From Alphaproteobacteria bacterium (GTDB lineage: Bacteria > Pseudomonadota > Alphaproteobacteria > SP197): DNA of 9,407 nucleotides. The notes beneath the pieces are model-generated. The model worked only from the letters and a program-made list of their open reading frames with translations, had not been told where the DNA came from and did no database searches. The DNA lies in contig JAJEBJ010000456.1 in assembly GCA_022822575.1 (NCBI GenBank), positions 1 to 9,407 on the forward strand, written 5' to 3'. Positions 1-7,059 of the stretch are shown here, in pieces; the stretch's first letter is position 1, and the number at the start of each line of letters is the position of its first letter. Position numbers and translations under genes: made by a program.

Positions 1-911
1 TGTGGGAGATGGGGGTGGGCGAGTTGCGGGTGCCTCTCGACGACCTTGCCGATCCCGATACCGGCCGGCGCATGGCCGAACTCGCGGCGCTCGGCCACCG
101 CTTTACAGCCTTCTCGTATGGCCTGCCCGTGGCAGGCGCGCGCGAGGCGCTTGTGGAACACGGCCATCATCTCGACTGCTGGGAGGTCATTGCTCCGGTC
201 CTTGCCCTGCCCGAACTGCTTCCCGGAATCGCCGGGCTGAGCGGCGACGTGCCTGTCCTCTTCAACGCCTTTCGCCCGGAAAGCGGAATGTTCAGCTGCA
301 GTCACGGCCTCGGAGTCGACGAGCGGGGGGTCGTGGAGAGCCTCCTCGCTCATGAAGGCGCTCGCCACATTCTCGACGGCGTGGTGTTCGGTGTTGACAG
401 GAAGGAGTCTCCGGTGAAAGCCATCGAGGCCGCGCGTGGAAGTGTCGCGGGTCTGGGCGTCAAGGCCGTCGCGCATGTCCGGTTCAGCCGGCACACGCCG
501 CCGGAGCGGGAGGAAGATGCAGGCTTCGACGCGAACCGCGTAGCCGAGTCCGTTACGGCGGCCATGTGCTTCGACAATGTTGCGGTGGTGCTCGACAACT
601 TCACCGGCATCGATCGCGGATACCATTTCTGCGGAGGACTGGTCGATCGTCTCTACAATCCGCAGGCAGGCGCGCACATCGTGCGCAATCTCCACCGCAT
701 GCTGAAGGCCGGGTGCCAGGTGAATTCGCTCACGCAGAGACCGTCGATCACGATCATGGGTCTTGAGGGTGCGGCCCGGGCGTTGCTGCTTCCGTCACCC
801 GGCATGCGCAATGTGCCTGTGCCGGAGGTCCAGGGAGTGGTGCGTGATCTCGTCACGAGCGATGCCGTATCGGGGCAGTTGGCGGGACCGGCCCTGGTTT
901 TGGACTCGTGA
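1..911 (+). CDS. Unassigned TIM-barrel-like protein, possibly carbohydrate-active (5' partial)
   Basis: The reading frame is open to the left edge: codons for W-E precede the first ATG at 9 with no stop, so the true start probably lies outside the window and ATG 9 is internal. About 302 residues are visible. Alternating strand/helix segments (GELRVPL, VPVLFNAF, HILDGVVFGV, VKAVAHVRF, VAVVLDNF) suggest a TIM barrel. The stretch DNFTGIDRGYHF..GLVDRLYNPQ (about residues 196-219 counted from ATG 9) resembles the active-site-end region of sugar-acting barrel proteins. It is followed by a probable beta-rich C-terminal segment (SITIMGLEGAARALLLPSPG), an arrangement found in glycoside-hydrolase-like proteins. 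I do not recognise the exact family. A sugar-phosphate isomerase-type barrel is an alternative. Its TGA overlaps the GTG of the next gene by 4 bp, implying translational coupling with the phosphatase. Confidence 0.7.
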   Translation, partial: WEMGVGELRVPLDDLADPDTGRRMAELAALGHRFTAFSYGLPVAGAREALVEHGHHLDCWEVIAPVLALPELLPGIAGLSGDVPVLFNAFRPESGMFSCSHGLGVDERGVVESLLAHEGARHILDGVVFGVDRKESPVKAIEAARGSVAGLGVKAVAHVRFSRHTPPEREEDAGFDANRVAESVTAAMCFDNVAVVLDNFTGIDRGYHFCGGLVDRLYNPQAGAHIVRNLHRMLKAGCQVNSLTQRPSITIMGLEGAARALLLPSPGMRNVPVPEVQGVVRDLVTSDAVSGQLAGPALVLDS

Positions 912-1699
912 CGGCGACCACGATCGATCTAGCGAAAGCCGCCGCCGTCGCGCGGCGGGCGGCCGAGGCGCCCTCTTCGCACCTCCTCGAGATCGCGCGA
1001 TCGGGATCGTTCCGGACGTCGCTCAAGAGCGACGGCAGCCCGCAGACATCGGCCGACACCATGGCTGAACGCCTGGTGCGCCAGACTCTCCTGGCGAATG
1101 ACTATCCGGCCGGAGCAGCCGTCCTCGGGGAGGAGGAGGGCGAGATGGGGGAGGGCTCAGCGTGGCGCTGGGTCGTCGATCCCATCGACGGCACCATGGC
1201 CTTTGCCCGCGACATTCCCGTCTGGGGAACCCTGGTGGCCCTGCAGCGTGTCGAGACCGGATGTGTGGTGGCGGGCGCCATCAGGATCCCGGGTACGGAT
1301 GAGACCTTCTGGGCCTGGCAGGGAGGTGGGGCCTGGCGCAACGGCGAGCGCATCCATGTTTCTGCCACCAGGGAACTCTCCCGGTCGACGGTGGCGGCTG
1401 GTCTCCTCGGGCAGTTCCGTACGAGTGGCGTCGAATGCCTTGTCGGTTCTCTTGTGGATGCGGTTGATGACCTGCGCATCTTCGGTGACGTTTTTGCCCA
1501 TGTTGCGGCGGCACGAGGCGCCATCGACGCCGTCGTCGACCCCGATCTTGCCTTGTGGGACTTTGCCGCATCCCGCATTCTCATCGAGGAGGCTGGCGGT
1601 ACCGTCCTCGTGCGCCACACGGGCCGTGGCCGGGGACACGATGTTCTGCTCGGTGCCCCGGCGATCGTTGACCGTCTTGCGCTGTTGCTCGAATTCTGA
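908..1699 (+). CDS. hisN: Inositol-monophosphatase-family phosphatase, histidinol-phosphatase-like (HisN type)
   Basis: This 263-residue protein has the length and metal-binding motifs of the IMPase superfamily: GEE (74-76), DPIDGT (91-96) and LWDFAA with W217-D218. Such enzymes are Mg2+-dependent, cytoplasmic phosphomonoesterases. IPVWGTLVAL after DPIDGT resembles HisN-type histidinol-phosphatases (L-histidinol phosphate to L-histidinol, penultimate step of histidine synthesis) more than SuhB or CysQ, so HisN is the best guess. No other his gene is visible, so the substrate is not certain and inositol or another sugar phosphate is possible. The GTG start at 908 is chosen because it overlaps the upstream TGA by 4 bp (GTGA) and gives a full-length N-terminus. 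No strong Shine-Dalgarno is seen, which fits coupled translation. Confidence 0.87.
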   Translation: MTATTIDLAKAAAVARRAAEAPSSHLLEIARSGSFRTSLKSDGSPQTSADTMAERLVRQTLLANDYPAGAAVLGEEEGEMGEGSAWRWVVDPIDGTMAFARDIPVWGTLVALQRVETGCVVAGAIRIPGTDETFWAWQGGGAWRNGERIHVSATRELSRSTVAAGLLGQFRTSGVECLVGSLVDAVDDLRIFGDVFAHVAAARGAIDAVVDPDLALWDFAASRILIEEAGGTVLVRHTGRGRGHDVLLGAPAIVDRLALLLEF

Positions 1700-1711
1700 G
1701 AGAGGGCAGGA
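1700..1711 (+). promoter_or_regulatory. Ribosome binding site supporting the TTG start at 1716
   Basis: The purine-rich stretch GAGAGGGCAGGA lies directly after the upstream stop codon and ends 4 nt before TTG 1716. The frame has no usable ATG, and the nearest downstream GTG falls inside the membrane helix. This site therefore decides the start of the membrane-anchored Dsb-like gene. Confidence 0.55.
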
Positions 1712-1715
1712 TCCA

Positions 1716-2420
1716 TTGGAGAGCGACGAAAGAAAGAAGCGGATTGGCGAAGCTGTCAACAGGGCCTTCTCCCAGGAGCGACGTGGCCGGTCCTCGGCAA
1801 GGAATCTCCTCCTTATCGTCGGGGTGCTCATTGTCGCCTTTGCCCTGCGCGAAACAGGACTCATCGGTGACACGCATCAGATCAACACCACGGTGACCGG
1901 CGACATGGCCGCCATGGTGGAGGACCTGCCGCAGGTCAACCGGCTTGGCAACGCCGAGGGCGAGACCGTTCTCTTTGTCTTTTCCGACTATCTCTGCAGC
2001 CACTGCCGTCGCCTGGCTTCCGCCCTCGATGACTTCCTGGAGGCGAACCCGCACACCCGGGTGGCTGTCATCGATCTTCCCAACGAGGCCGGACAGTCGC
2101 TGAGTGCGGCTCGCTATGCCCTTGCCGCCGGACTTCAGGGAGCGTGGCCTCCCTACCACCGGGCCTTGATGTATGCCGCAGTTCCGGTGGACGCCGCCGG
2201 TCTTGCCGGGGTCGGCGAGGCACTTGGACTCGATTCGGGCCGACTGACCGCCGACGCGGGATCTCAGACCATCGCGGACGCTCTTGCCGCCAACCGCGAA
2301 CTCGCATCACAGCTCGGCATCGAGGATGTGCCGACCATTGTCATTGGCGACCAGATGATTGTCGGATTTGTCGATGCATCCAGTCTCAAGGACCTGGTCG
2401 CCATGTACGCCCAGCGATGA
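1716..2420 (+). CDS. Membrane-anchored DsbA-family thioredoxin-like protein with CSHC motif
   Basis: Predicted 234 residues. A short, charged, cytoplasmic-type N-terminus (1-30, many R/K/E) is followed by one hydrophobic helix at about 31-44 (LLLIVGVLIVAFAL). The domain beyond it would face the periplasm. It has a thioredoxin/DsbA-like fold: strand TVLFVFSDYLC, redox pair C94-S-H-C97, a helical insert, and the cis-proline loop DVPTIVIG (V205-P206). Val before cis-Pro is DsbA-like, but the dipeptide S-H replaces the usual P-H. Its second half (YHRALM, LGLDSGRLTAD) aligns by eye with the next gene, so the two are diverged tandem paralogues. The likely role is thiol oxidation, reduction or isomerisation of envelope proteins; the direction is unknown. 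The TTG start follows from the RBS and the absence of another suitable start. Confidence 0.78.
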   Translation: MESDERKKRIGEAVNRAFSQERRGRSSARNLLLIVGVLIVAFALRETGLIGDTHQINTTVTGDMAAMVEDLPQVNRLGNAEGETVLFVFSDYLCSHCRRLASALDDFLEANPHTRVAVIDLPNEAGQSLSAARYALAAGLQGAWPPYHRALMYAAVPVDAAGLAGVGEALGLDSGRLTADAGSQTIADALAANRELASQLGIEDVPTIVIGDQMIVGFVDASSLKDLVAMYAQR

Positions 2421-2461
2421 CGGTTCGACCGAAACCCTGCAGGAAAGGACGTGAAGTCACC

Positions 2462-3232
2462 ATGCTGAAAGTCGTTGTTGCAGCTGTTCTCCTGTTCACG
2501 TTGACGCCCGTGATAGCGGATGATCAGCCAATGACCAGGACCGAGGTCGAGACGATCATCGAGGACTATCTCACCCGCAACCCGGAGGCCGTCACCCGGG
2601 TGCTGGAAGCACTCATGGAAGACTACCTCGTGCGCAATCCGGAGGTCGTTATCCGGGCGCTGGAGGAGTGGGAACGCCTGCGCGAAGAACGAGAGGCGGA
2701 TGCGGCGAGGCAGGCGATCGCCCGTTTTGACGACGACATTCATCGCGACCCCGAGACACCCTGGGGAGGTGATCCAAAGGGCGAGATCGTGATCGTCGAG
2801 TTCTTCGATTACCAGTGCGGCTATTGCCGTTTGAGTGCACCTGGTCTCTTCGCTGTCAGGGACACGGTTTCGGGCGTCAAGGTGATCTACAAGGAGTTTC
2901 CGATTCTGGGAGAGGACTCCGTTCGTGCCGCAAGGGCGGCCCTGGCGGCACGTGAGCAGGGACTCTACGAGGCCTACCATAGGGCCCTCATGTTGGAATG
3001 GGAGGACTACAGCGAGGCCGGTCTCATGGCGCTGGCGCAATCGGTGGGCCTCGACACAGGACGCCTGAGCGCAGACATGAACGACCCTGCCATCGATGCC
3101 TATCTCGAGCGGACCCACCAACTGGCCGGTGCCATCGGCATCAACGGCACGCCGGCGTTCATCATCAATGGCGATCTCTATCCCGGAGCCATCAGGCCCG
3201 GGGACTTCGAGACGATTCTCGGCATCGAATAG
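2462..3232 (+). CDS. Secreted DsbA/ScsC-like thiol-disulfide protein (CGYC), duplicated N-terminal repeat
   Basis: 256 residues from ATG 2462. A signal peptide is visible at 1-19 (MLKVVVAAVLLFTLTPVIA, then DDQ), so the protein should be periplasmic. Residues 25-90 are helical and charged and contain two copies of an (I/M)EDYLxRNPExV repeat. This matches the style of the ScsC-type N-terminal oligomerisation segment found in Com1/ScsC-like DsbA proteins. The catalytic domain follows: IVEFFDYQCGYC (C119-G-Y-C122) and cis-Pro loop GTPAFIING (T230-P231). CGYC with Thr before cis-Pro is typical of DsbC/ScsC-type isomerases and Com1-like proteins. The likely role is disulfide oxidation or shuffling of exported proteins. 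AGGAAAGGA at 2441-2449 precedes the start with rather long (12 nt) spacing. An in-frame ATG at 2417, overlapping the previous stop as ATGA, would add 15 residues but blur the signal peptide. Confidence 0.85.
   Translation: MLKVVVAAVLLFTLTPVIADDQPMTRTEVETIIEDYLTRNPEAVTRVLEALMEDYLVRNPEVVIRALEEWERLREEREADAARQAIARFDDDIHRDPETPWGGDPKGEIVIVEFFDYQCGYCRLSAPGLFAVRDTVSGVKVIYKEFPILGEDSVRAARAALAAREQGLYEAYHRALMLEWEDYSEAGLMALAQSVGLDTGRLSADMNDPAIDAYLERTHQLAGAIGINGTPAFIINGDLYPGAIRPGDFETILGIE
2558..2671 (+). repeat. Tandem 57-bp (19-residue) coding repeat in the ScsC-like N-terminus
   Basis: Two adjacent 57-nt units, 2558-2614 and 2615-2671, encode I-E-D-Y-L-T-R-N-P-E-A-V and M-E-D-Y-L-V-R-N-P-E-V-V followed by R-x-L-E. 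The protein match is clear, while the DNA has diverged at third positions, so the duplication is old and probably maintained by selection. It lengthens the predicted helical segment ahead of the thioredoxin domain. Confidence 0.75.
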
Positions 3233-3255
3233 GTTCCGCCCGTGGTGCTCGCCGA

Positions 3256-5694
3256 ATGAAGGGAATGCATGACCTTCAGGTGATGACATCCGTCCCAGAA
3301 CCAGGCGTGTGGCCTTCGACATGCTTGCCGGAGTCCGTCAGCCACTGGTTCATGGCCCGCGGTTGGCAGCTCCGCCGTCATCAACTGGACACCCTTGCCG
3401 CGATGGCACAGGGGCTTTCATGCCTGGTCATCGCGCCAACCGGCGGTGGCAAGACCATGGCGGGGTTCCTCTATTCCCTGGTCGATCTTGCCACCTCCGG
3501 AGGCAACGGACTTCACACACTCTATGTGGCGCCACTCAAGGCACTTTGTGTCGACATGGCACGCAACCTCGGCGCCTTCATCGACGAAACCGGCATCGCT
3601 GCGCGGATCGAGACCCGCACTGGCGATACACCGCAAGCACGCCGCCGGCGGCAGCGCATCGACCCGCCCGACATCCTGCTCACCACACCTGAATCCGTCG
3701 CCCTGCTGGCGTCCTGGCCGGAAGCGGGCAGCATATTCGGCCATCTCCGGGTCGTCATTGTCGACGAAGTCCACGAATTGGCAGGGACAAAGCGGGGCGA
3801 CCAGCTGGCGCTTGCCCTGACACGTCTTTCAGCACTTTCTCCGGGCTATCGCCGTATCGGTCTTTCCGCCACCGTGGCCGAACCAGCGAGTCTCAGGAGC
3901 TATCTCGATGATGGCGCCGGCGTCACCGTCATCAGGGCTGATGGCGGGGCCGCCCCGGATATCACCATCATGAAGACCGGTACCCACACTCCGCTTGCCG
4001 GTCATACCGCACGACATGCCGTTCCGGACATCTATCGCGCAATCCGTGACGTCGGAACCGCTCTTGTCTTCGTCAATACGCGCAGTCAGGCCGAGCGCGT
4101 GTTCCAGGATCTCTGGGAGATCAATGAAGACAACCTCGGAATCGCTCTTCACCACGGTTCCCTTGCTCGCGAGCAGAGGCTGAGAGTCGAGTCGGCGATG
4201 GCTGAAGGATCCTTGCGGGCCGTGGTGGCGACCTCGACACTCGATCTCGGTGTGGACTGGGGGGCAGTCGATCTTGTCGTCCAGATCGGTGCCCCGAAGG
4301 GCGTGGCCCGCATGCTCCAGCGCATTGGCCGGGCCCGTCACCGCATGGATGAACCATCCCGGGCGCTGCTGGTGCCGGCCAATCGTTTCGAACTCCTGGA
4401 ATGCCAGGCGGTTCTCGACGCCATAGATGAGGGCATTCTGGACGGTGCTCCGCGGGAGCGTGGCGGTCTTGATGTTCTTGCCCAGCACGTCCTTGCAACA
4501 GCTGCCAGCGGACCCTTCGATCCCGATACCCTTTACCGCGACGTGATCAAGGCCCTTCCTTATGCGAACCTCGAACGTGGCCTGTTCGATCGCATTGTCG
4601 ACTACGTCGCCACGGGCGGCTATGCCCTCGTTGCCTATGAGCGCTTCCGGCGCCTCGTGGCTTGTGATGATGGAACGTTACGCATTGCCAATGAGGAGAC
4701 GGCACGGCGTTTTCGCATGAACGCCGGCACCATCGTCGAGGAAGCCAGGCTGAAGGTGAGGATGAAGAACGGCAAGGTGATCGGTGAGGTCGAGGAACAC
4801 TTCGTGCTCGGCTTGTCTCCCGGCGAGACCTTCGCCTTTGCCGGTGAGGTGTGGGCGCTCGTCGGCATCAGGGAGACCGACGCGATTGTCACGAGGGCGC
4901 GTGGTGGCGAACCGCGTGTGCCGATCTACGGGGGCGGTTCCTTTCCTCCCACCACCAACGTTGCCGGATTTCTCAGAAAGATCCTGGCGGAGCCGGCTCG
5001 GCGCACTGTCCTCCCTGATGACGTGAGGGAATGGCTTGACGCCCAGACGGAATGCTCGGCCCTGCCCGGAGCCGATGATCTCCTCGTCGAGATCTTCCCT
5101 CGAGCGGGCAAGGTGTTTCTTGTCGTCTACCCTTTCGAGGGGAGGCCCGCCCACCAGACACTGGGCATGCTGATGACAAGGCGCATGGAGCGTATGGGCG
5201 CCGGACCTCTGGGGTTTGTGGCCAATGACTATGCTCTTGCCATCTGGAGTCTCCGGAGAGTCGGGGACATCGCGGCCCTCGTTGATGAATCGCTCCTGCT
5301 GGAGGATCTCGACGACTGGCTCGCCGAGTCCAGTCTCCTGAAGCGATCCTTCCTGAAGGTGGCGACGGTAGCCGGCCTCATCGAGCGTCAGCATCCCGGT
5401 TATCGAAAGACCGGGCGCCAGGTCACGTTCTCCACCGACCTCATCTATGACGTGCTGCGTCGCCACGAGCCCAACCATGTCCTCCTCGAGGCAGCACGAA
5501 AGGAAGCCATGGAGACGCTTCTAGAAACCCGCCGCCTTGAGGACATGCTGGTGAGAGTGAAGGGACGCATAATTCAGCGCGACCTTGACATGGTCTCGCC
5601 TCTCGCTCTCCCGGTCATGCTGGAGGTCGGACGCCAGACGGTGGCCTCCTCGGCTCTTGACGATCTCATCGAAGCATTTGGCGGTGATCCGTGA
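3256..5694 (+). CDS. Ligase-associated Lhr-Core DEXH-box DNA helicase
   Basis: 812 residues from ATG 3256, the usual length of Lhr-Core (ligase-associated DEXH) helicases. Superfamily 2 motifs are in order: APTGGGKT (60-67), YVAPLKAL (90-97), TTPES (143-147), DEVH (170-173), SAT (204-206), VFVNTRS (271-277), ATSTLDLGVDWG (325-336) and QRIGRARHR (355-363). The winged-helix and Lhr-specific regions follow, with GSFPPTTNVAGFLRKIL and YPFEGRPAHQTLGMLMTRR. The family uses ATP to move 3'-5' on single-stranded DNA and unwind duplexes in DNA repair, with a phosphoesterase, exonuclease and ATP-dependent ligase as partners. Here only the phosphoesterase adjoins it, overlapping by 4 bp. The start is uncertain: in-frame ATGs at 3256, 3265 and 3283 all lack a well-spaced Shine-Dalgarno, and the N-terminus before LPESVSHWF is poorly conserved. 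Confidence 0.92.
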   Translation: MKGMHDLQVMTSVPEPGVWPSTCLPESVSHWFMARGWQLRRHQLDTLAAMAQGLSCLVIAPTGGGKTMAGFLYSLVDLATSGGNGLHTLYVAPLKALCVDMARNLGAFIDETGIAARIETRTGDTPQARRRRQRIDPPDILLTTPESVALLASWPEAGSIFGHLRVVIVDEVHELAGTKRGDQLALALTRLSALSPGYRRIGLSATVAEPASLRSYLDDGAGVTVIRADGGAAPDITIMKTGTHTPLAGHTARHAVPDIYRAIRDVGTALVFVNTRSQAERVFQDLWEINEDNLGIALHHGSLAREQRLRVESAMAEGSLRAVVATSTLDLGVDWGAVDLVVQIGAPKGVARMLQRIGRARHRMDEPSRALLVPANRFELLECQAVLDAIDEGILDGAPRERGGLDVLAQHVLATAASGPFDPDTLYRDVIKALPYANLERGLFDRIVDYVATGGYALVAYERFRRLVACDDGTLRIANEETARRFRMNAGTIVEEARLKVRMKNGKVIGEVEEHFVLGLSPGETFAFAGEVWALVGIRETDAIVTRARGGEPRVPIYGGGSFPPTTNVAGFLRKILAEPARRTVLPDDVREWLDAQTECSALPGADDLLVEIFPRAGKVFLVVYPFEGRPAHQTLGMLMTRRMERMGAGPLGFVANDYALAIWSLRRVGDIAALVDESLLLEDLDDWLAESSLLKRSFLKVATVAGLIERQHPGYRKTGRQVTFSTDLIYDVLRRHEPNHVLLEAARKEAMETLLETRRLEDMLVRVKGRIIQRDLDMVSPLALPVMLEVGRQTVASSALDDLIEAFGGDP

Positions 5695-6377
5695 TCGTCA
5701 ACGGCACGGTGTTGCAGCCGGATCCGGCCGGAGTCCTCCACTGGGCCGACGCGCGCCTGCTTGCGGTCGCCGATCTTCATCTGGGCAAAGGGAAGGCCTT
5801 CGCCCGTCACGGATCGCTGCTGCCTCCCCATGACACGAATGCCACCATCCGGCGCTTGGCAGCCGCCATCGCCCGATTTGAGCCAGAGTGCGTCGTCTGT
5901 CTCGGCGACAGCTTTCATGATCGCGAAACTGTCTGCGGCCTGGACCAGACCTCCCTCGAGGCACTGGAGGATCTGGCGTGTGGGCGCGACTGGATCTGGA
6001 TTGCCGGTAACCACGACCCGGCGCCACCCGCCATGCTCTCCGGGCGTGCCATGGAGACCTTCAGGAGGGGCAGACTGACATTCCGCCACGAACCGTCATG
6101 CGCTATGGTGGCAGGCGAGGTCTCGGGTCACCTCCATCCTTCGGCTGTCATTGCCCCGAAGGGGACGAGAATTCGACGCCGCTGTTTTGCCAGCGACGGG
6201 AGACGGGTCATCCTGCCGGCCTTTGGCGCCTTTGCGGGTGGACTTGATGTTCACGAGAGGGCTTTTGCCGGATTGTTCCCGGCGGGTTTCGACGTTTGGC
6301 TTGTCGGGGGCAGGGAAGTGCGGCGCATCCCCGGTGATCGTCTGGTCCGGCCCGCATGGATTGAACGTGACCGGTGA
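5691..6377 (+). CDS. pdeM: Ligase-associated metallophosphoesterase (MPE / PdeM type)
   Basis: 228 residues with calcineurin-like phosphoesterase metal motifs in order: DLHLG (28-32), GDSFHD (72-77), GNHD (106-109) and GHLHP (146-150). GDSFHD and the position directly after an Lhr-Core helicase identify the ligase-associated phosphoesterase family, whose characterised members are Mn2+-dependent phosphodiesterases or nucleases with a presumed role in cleaning DNA ends. The protein lacks a signal peptide and should be cytoplasmic. The GTG start overlaps the helicase TGA by 4 bp (GTGA), so the pair is probably translated in a coupled way. All metal ligands I can check are present, so the enzyme should be active. 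The symbol follows the name used for this family and is less certain than the family call. Confidence 0.9.
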   Translation: MIVNGTVLQPDPAGVLHWADARLLAVADLHLGKGKAFARHGSLLPPHDTNATIRRLAAAIARFEPECVVCLGDSFHDRETVCGLDQTSLEALEDLACGRDWIWIAGNHDPAPPAMLSGRAMETFRRGRLTFRHEPSCAMVAGEVSGHLHPSAVIAPKGTRIRRRCFASDGRRVILPAFGAFAGGLDVHERAFAGLFPAGFDVWLVGGREVRRIPGDRLVRPAWIERDR

Positions 6378-6381
6378 GGAG
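6376..6381 (+). promoter_or_regulatory. Shine-Dalgarno GAGGAG of the DUF502 gene
   Basis: GAGGAG overlaps the stop codon of the phosphoesterase gene and ends 9 nt before ATG 6391. It abuts the alternative ATG at 6382 with no spacer, so it supports 6391 as the true start. Confidence 0.7.
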
Positions 6382-6390
6382 ATGCGGCAC

Positions 6391-7059
6391 ATGACCAACG
6401 CGCAACCACATCCACCTGACCAGCCCCGACGCAGGATATGGGTGCGACTGCGGGCCTACTTCATCACCGGCATCATCGTTGTGGCGCCTCTGGCCCTGAC
6501 GGTCTATCTCGTCACGGTCATCGTCGGATTCATTGACGAGAATGTGCTGCCGCTGCTGGGCGAAACCTGGAATCCGGAGAATTACCTGCCTTTTGCCGTG
6601 CCGGGCATCGGGGTTGTCATCTTCGTGGTCGCCATCACCTTCATCGGCTGGCTGGCCACCGGACTGATCGGCCGCACCGTGGTCAGCATGGGAGAACGGC
6701 TGCTCGAACGCATGCCGGTGGTCCGTTCGGTCTATTCGGTGTTCAAGCAGATCTTTGAAACGGTCTTTTCGCACGATTCCAGAGCCTTTCGCGACGTCGT
6801 GCTGATCTCGTGGCCACGCCCGGGATGTTGGGCGGTCGGCTTCGCCACCGGGTCCACGAAGGGTGAGGTGCGCGACGCCATCGGCGACGATGTGGTCAAC
6901 GTCTTCCTGCCGACAACGCCCAATCCGACGTCAGGCTACCTCCTCTTTCTTCCCAAAAAGGACGTGATCTTTCTCGACATGACAGTCGAACAGGGCATCA
7001 AACTGGTGATTTCTGGTGGCGTTGTGACTCCCGAGATGGCGTCCGCCAACACCCGTTGA
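6391..7059 (+). CDS. DUF502 family membrane protein
   Basis: 222 residues, the usual family length. A basic N-terminal tail (QPRRRIWVRLRAYF) leads into two hydrophobic segments at about 24-47 and 68-93, so both termini are probably cytoplasmic. Family hallmarks are visible: MPVVRSVYSVFKQ (108-120), VFLPTTPNPTSGYLLFLPKKD (171-191) and KLVISGGVV (204-212). DUF502 is widespread in bacteria and related to plant COV (continuous vascular ring) proteins; its biochemical role is not established. The start at 6391 is preferred over 6382 because of Shine-Dalgarno spacing. It is the last plus-strand gene. In alphaproteobacteria this family often lies near recG and mfd, which agrees with recG converging on it here. 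Confidence 0.92.
   Translation: MTNAQPHPPDQPRRRIWVRLRAYFITGIIVVAPLALTVYLVTVIVGFIDENVLPLLGETWNPENYLPFAVPGIGVVIFVVAITFIGWLATGLIGRTVVSMGERLLERMPVVRSVYSVFKQIFETVFSHDSRAFRDVVLISWPRPGCWAVGFATGSTKGEVRDAIGDDVVNVFLPTTPNPTSGYLLFLPKKDVIFLDMTVEQGIKLVISGGVVTPEMASANTR

Noticed and set aside
1098..1715. Upstream extension of the Dsb-like frame from ATG 1098 as a 440-residue fusion
   Set aside because: This part lies out of frame inside the phosphatase gene, and its translation is Arg/Ser/Pro-rich with no fold. The real start is TTG 1716.
1157..1873. Minus-strand open frame of 238 codons across the phosphatase and Dsb junction
   Set aside because: It spans two well-supported genes and has no motif or Shine-Dalgarno.
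2264..3322. Long open frame on the minus strand (352 codons) opposite the ScsC-like gene
   Set aside because: It is antisense to a gene with clear signal peptide, CGYC and cis-Pro motifs, and its translation shows no domain. It is a high-GC shadow.
4678..5478. Minus-strand open frame of 266 codons inside the helicase gene
   Set aside because: It is opposite strongly conserved Lhr-Core motifs. The translation is charged and featureless, with no start signal.
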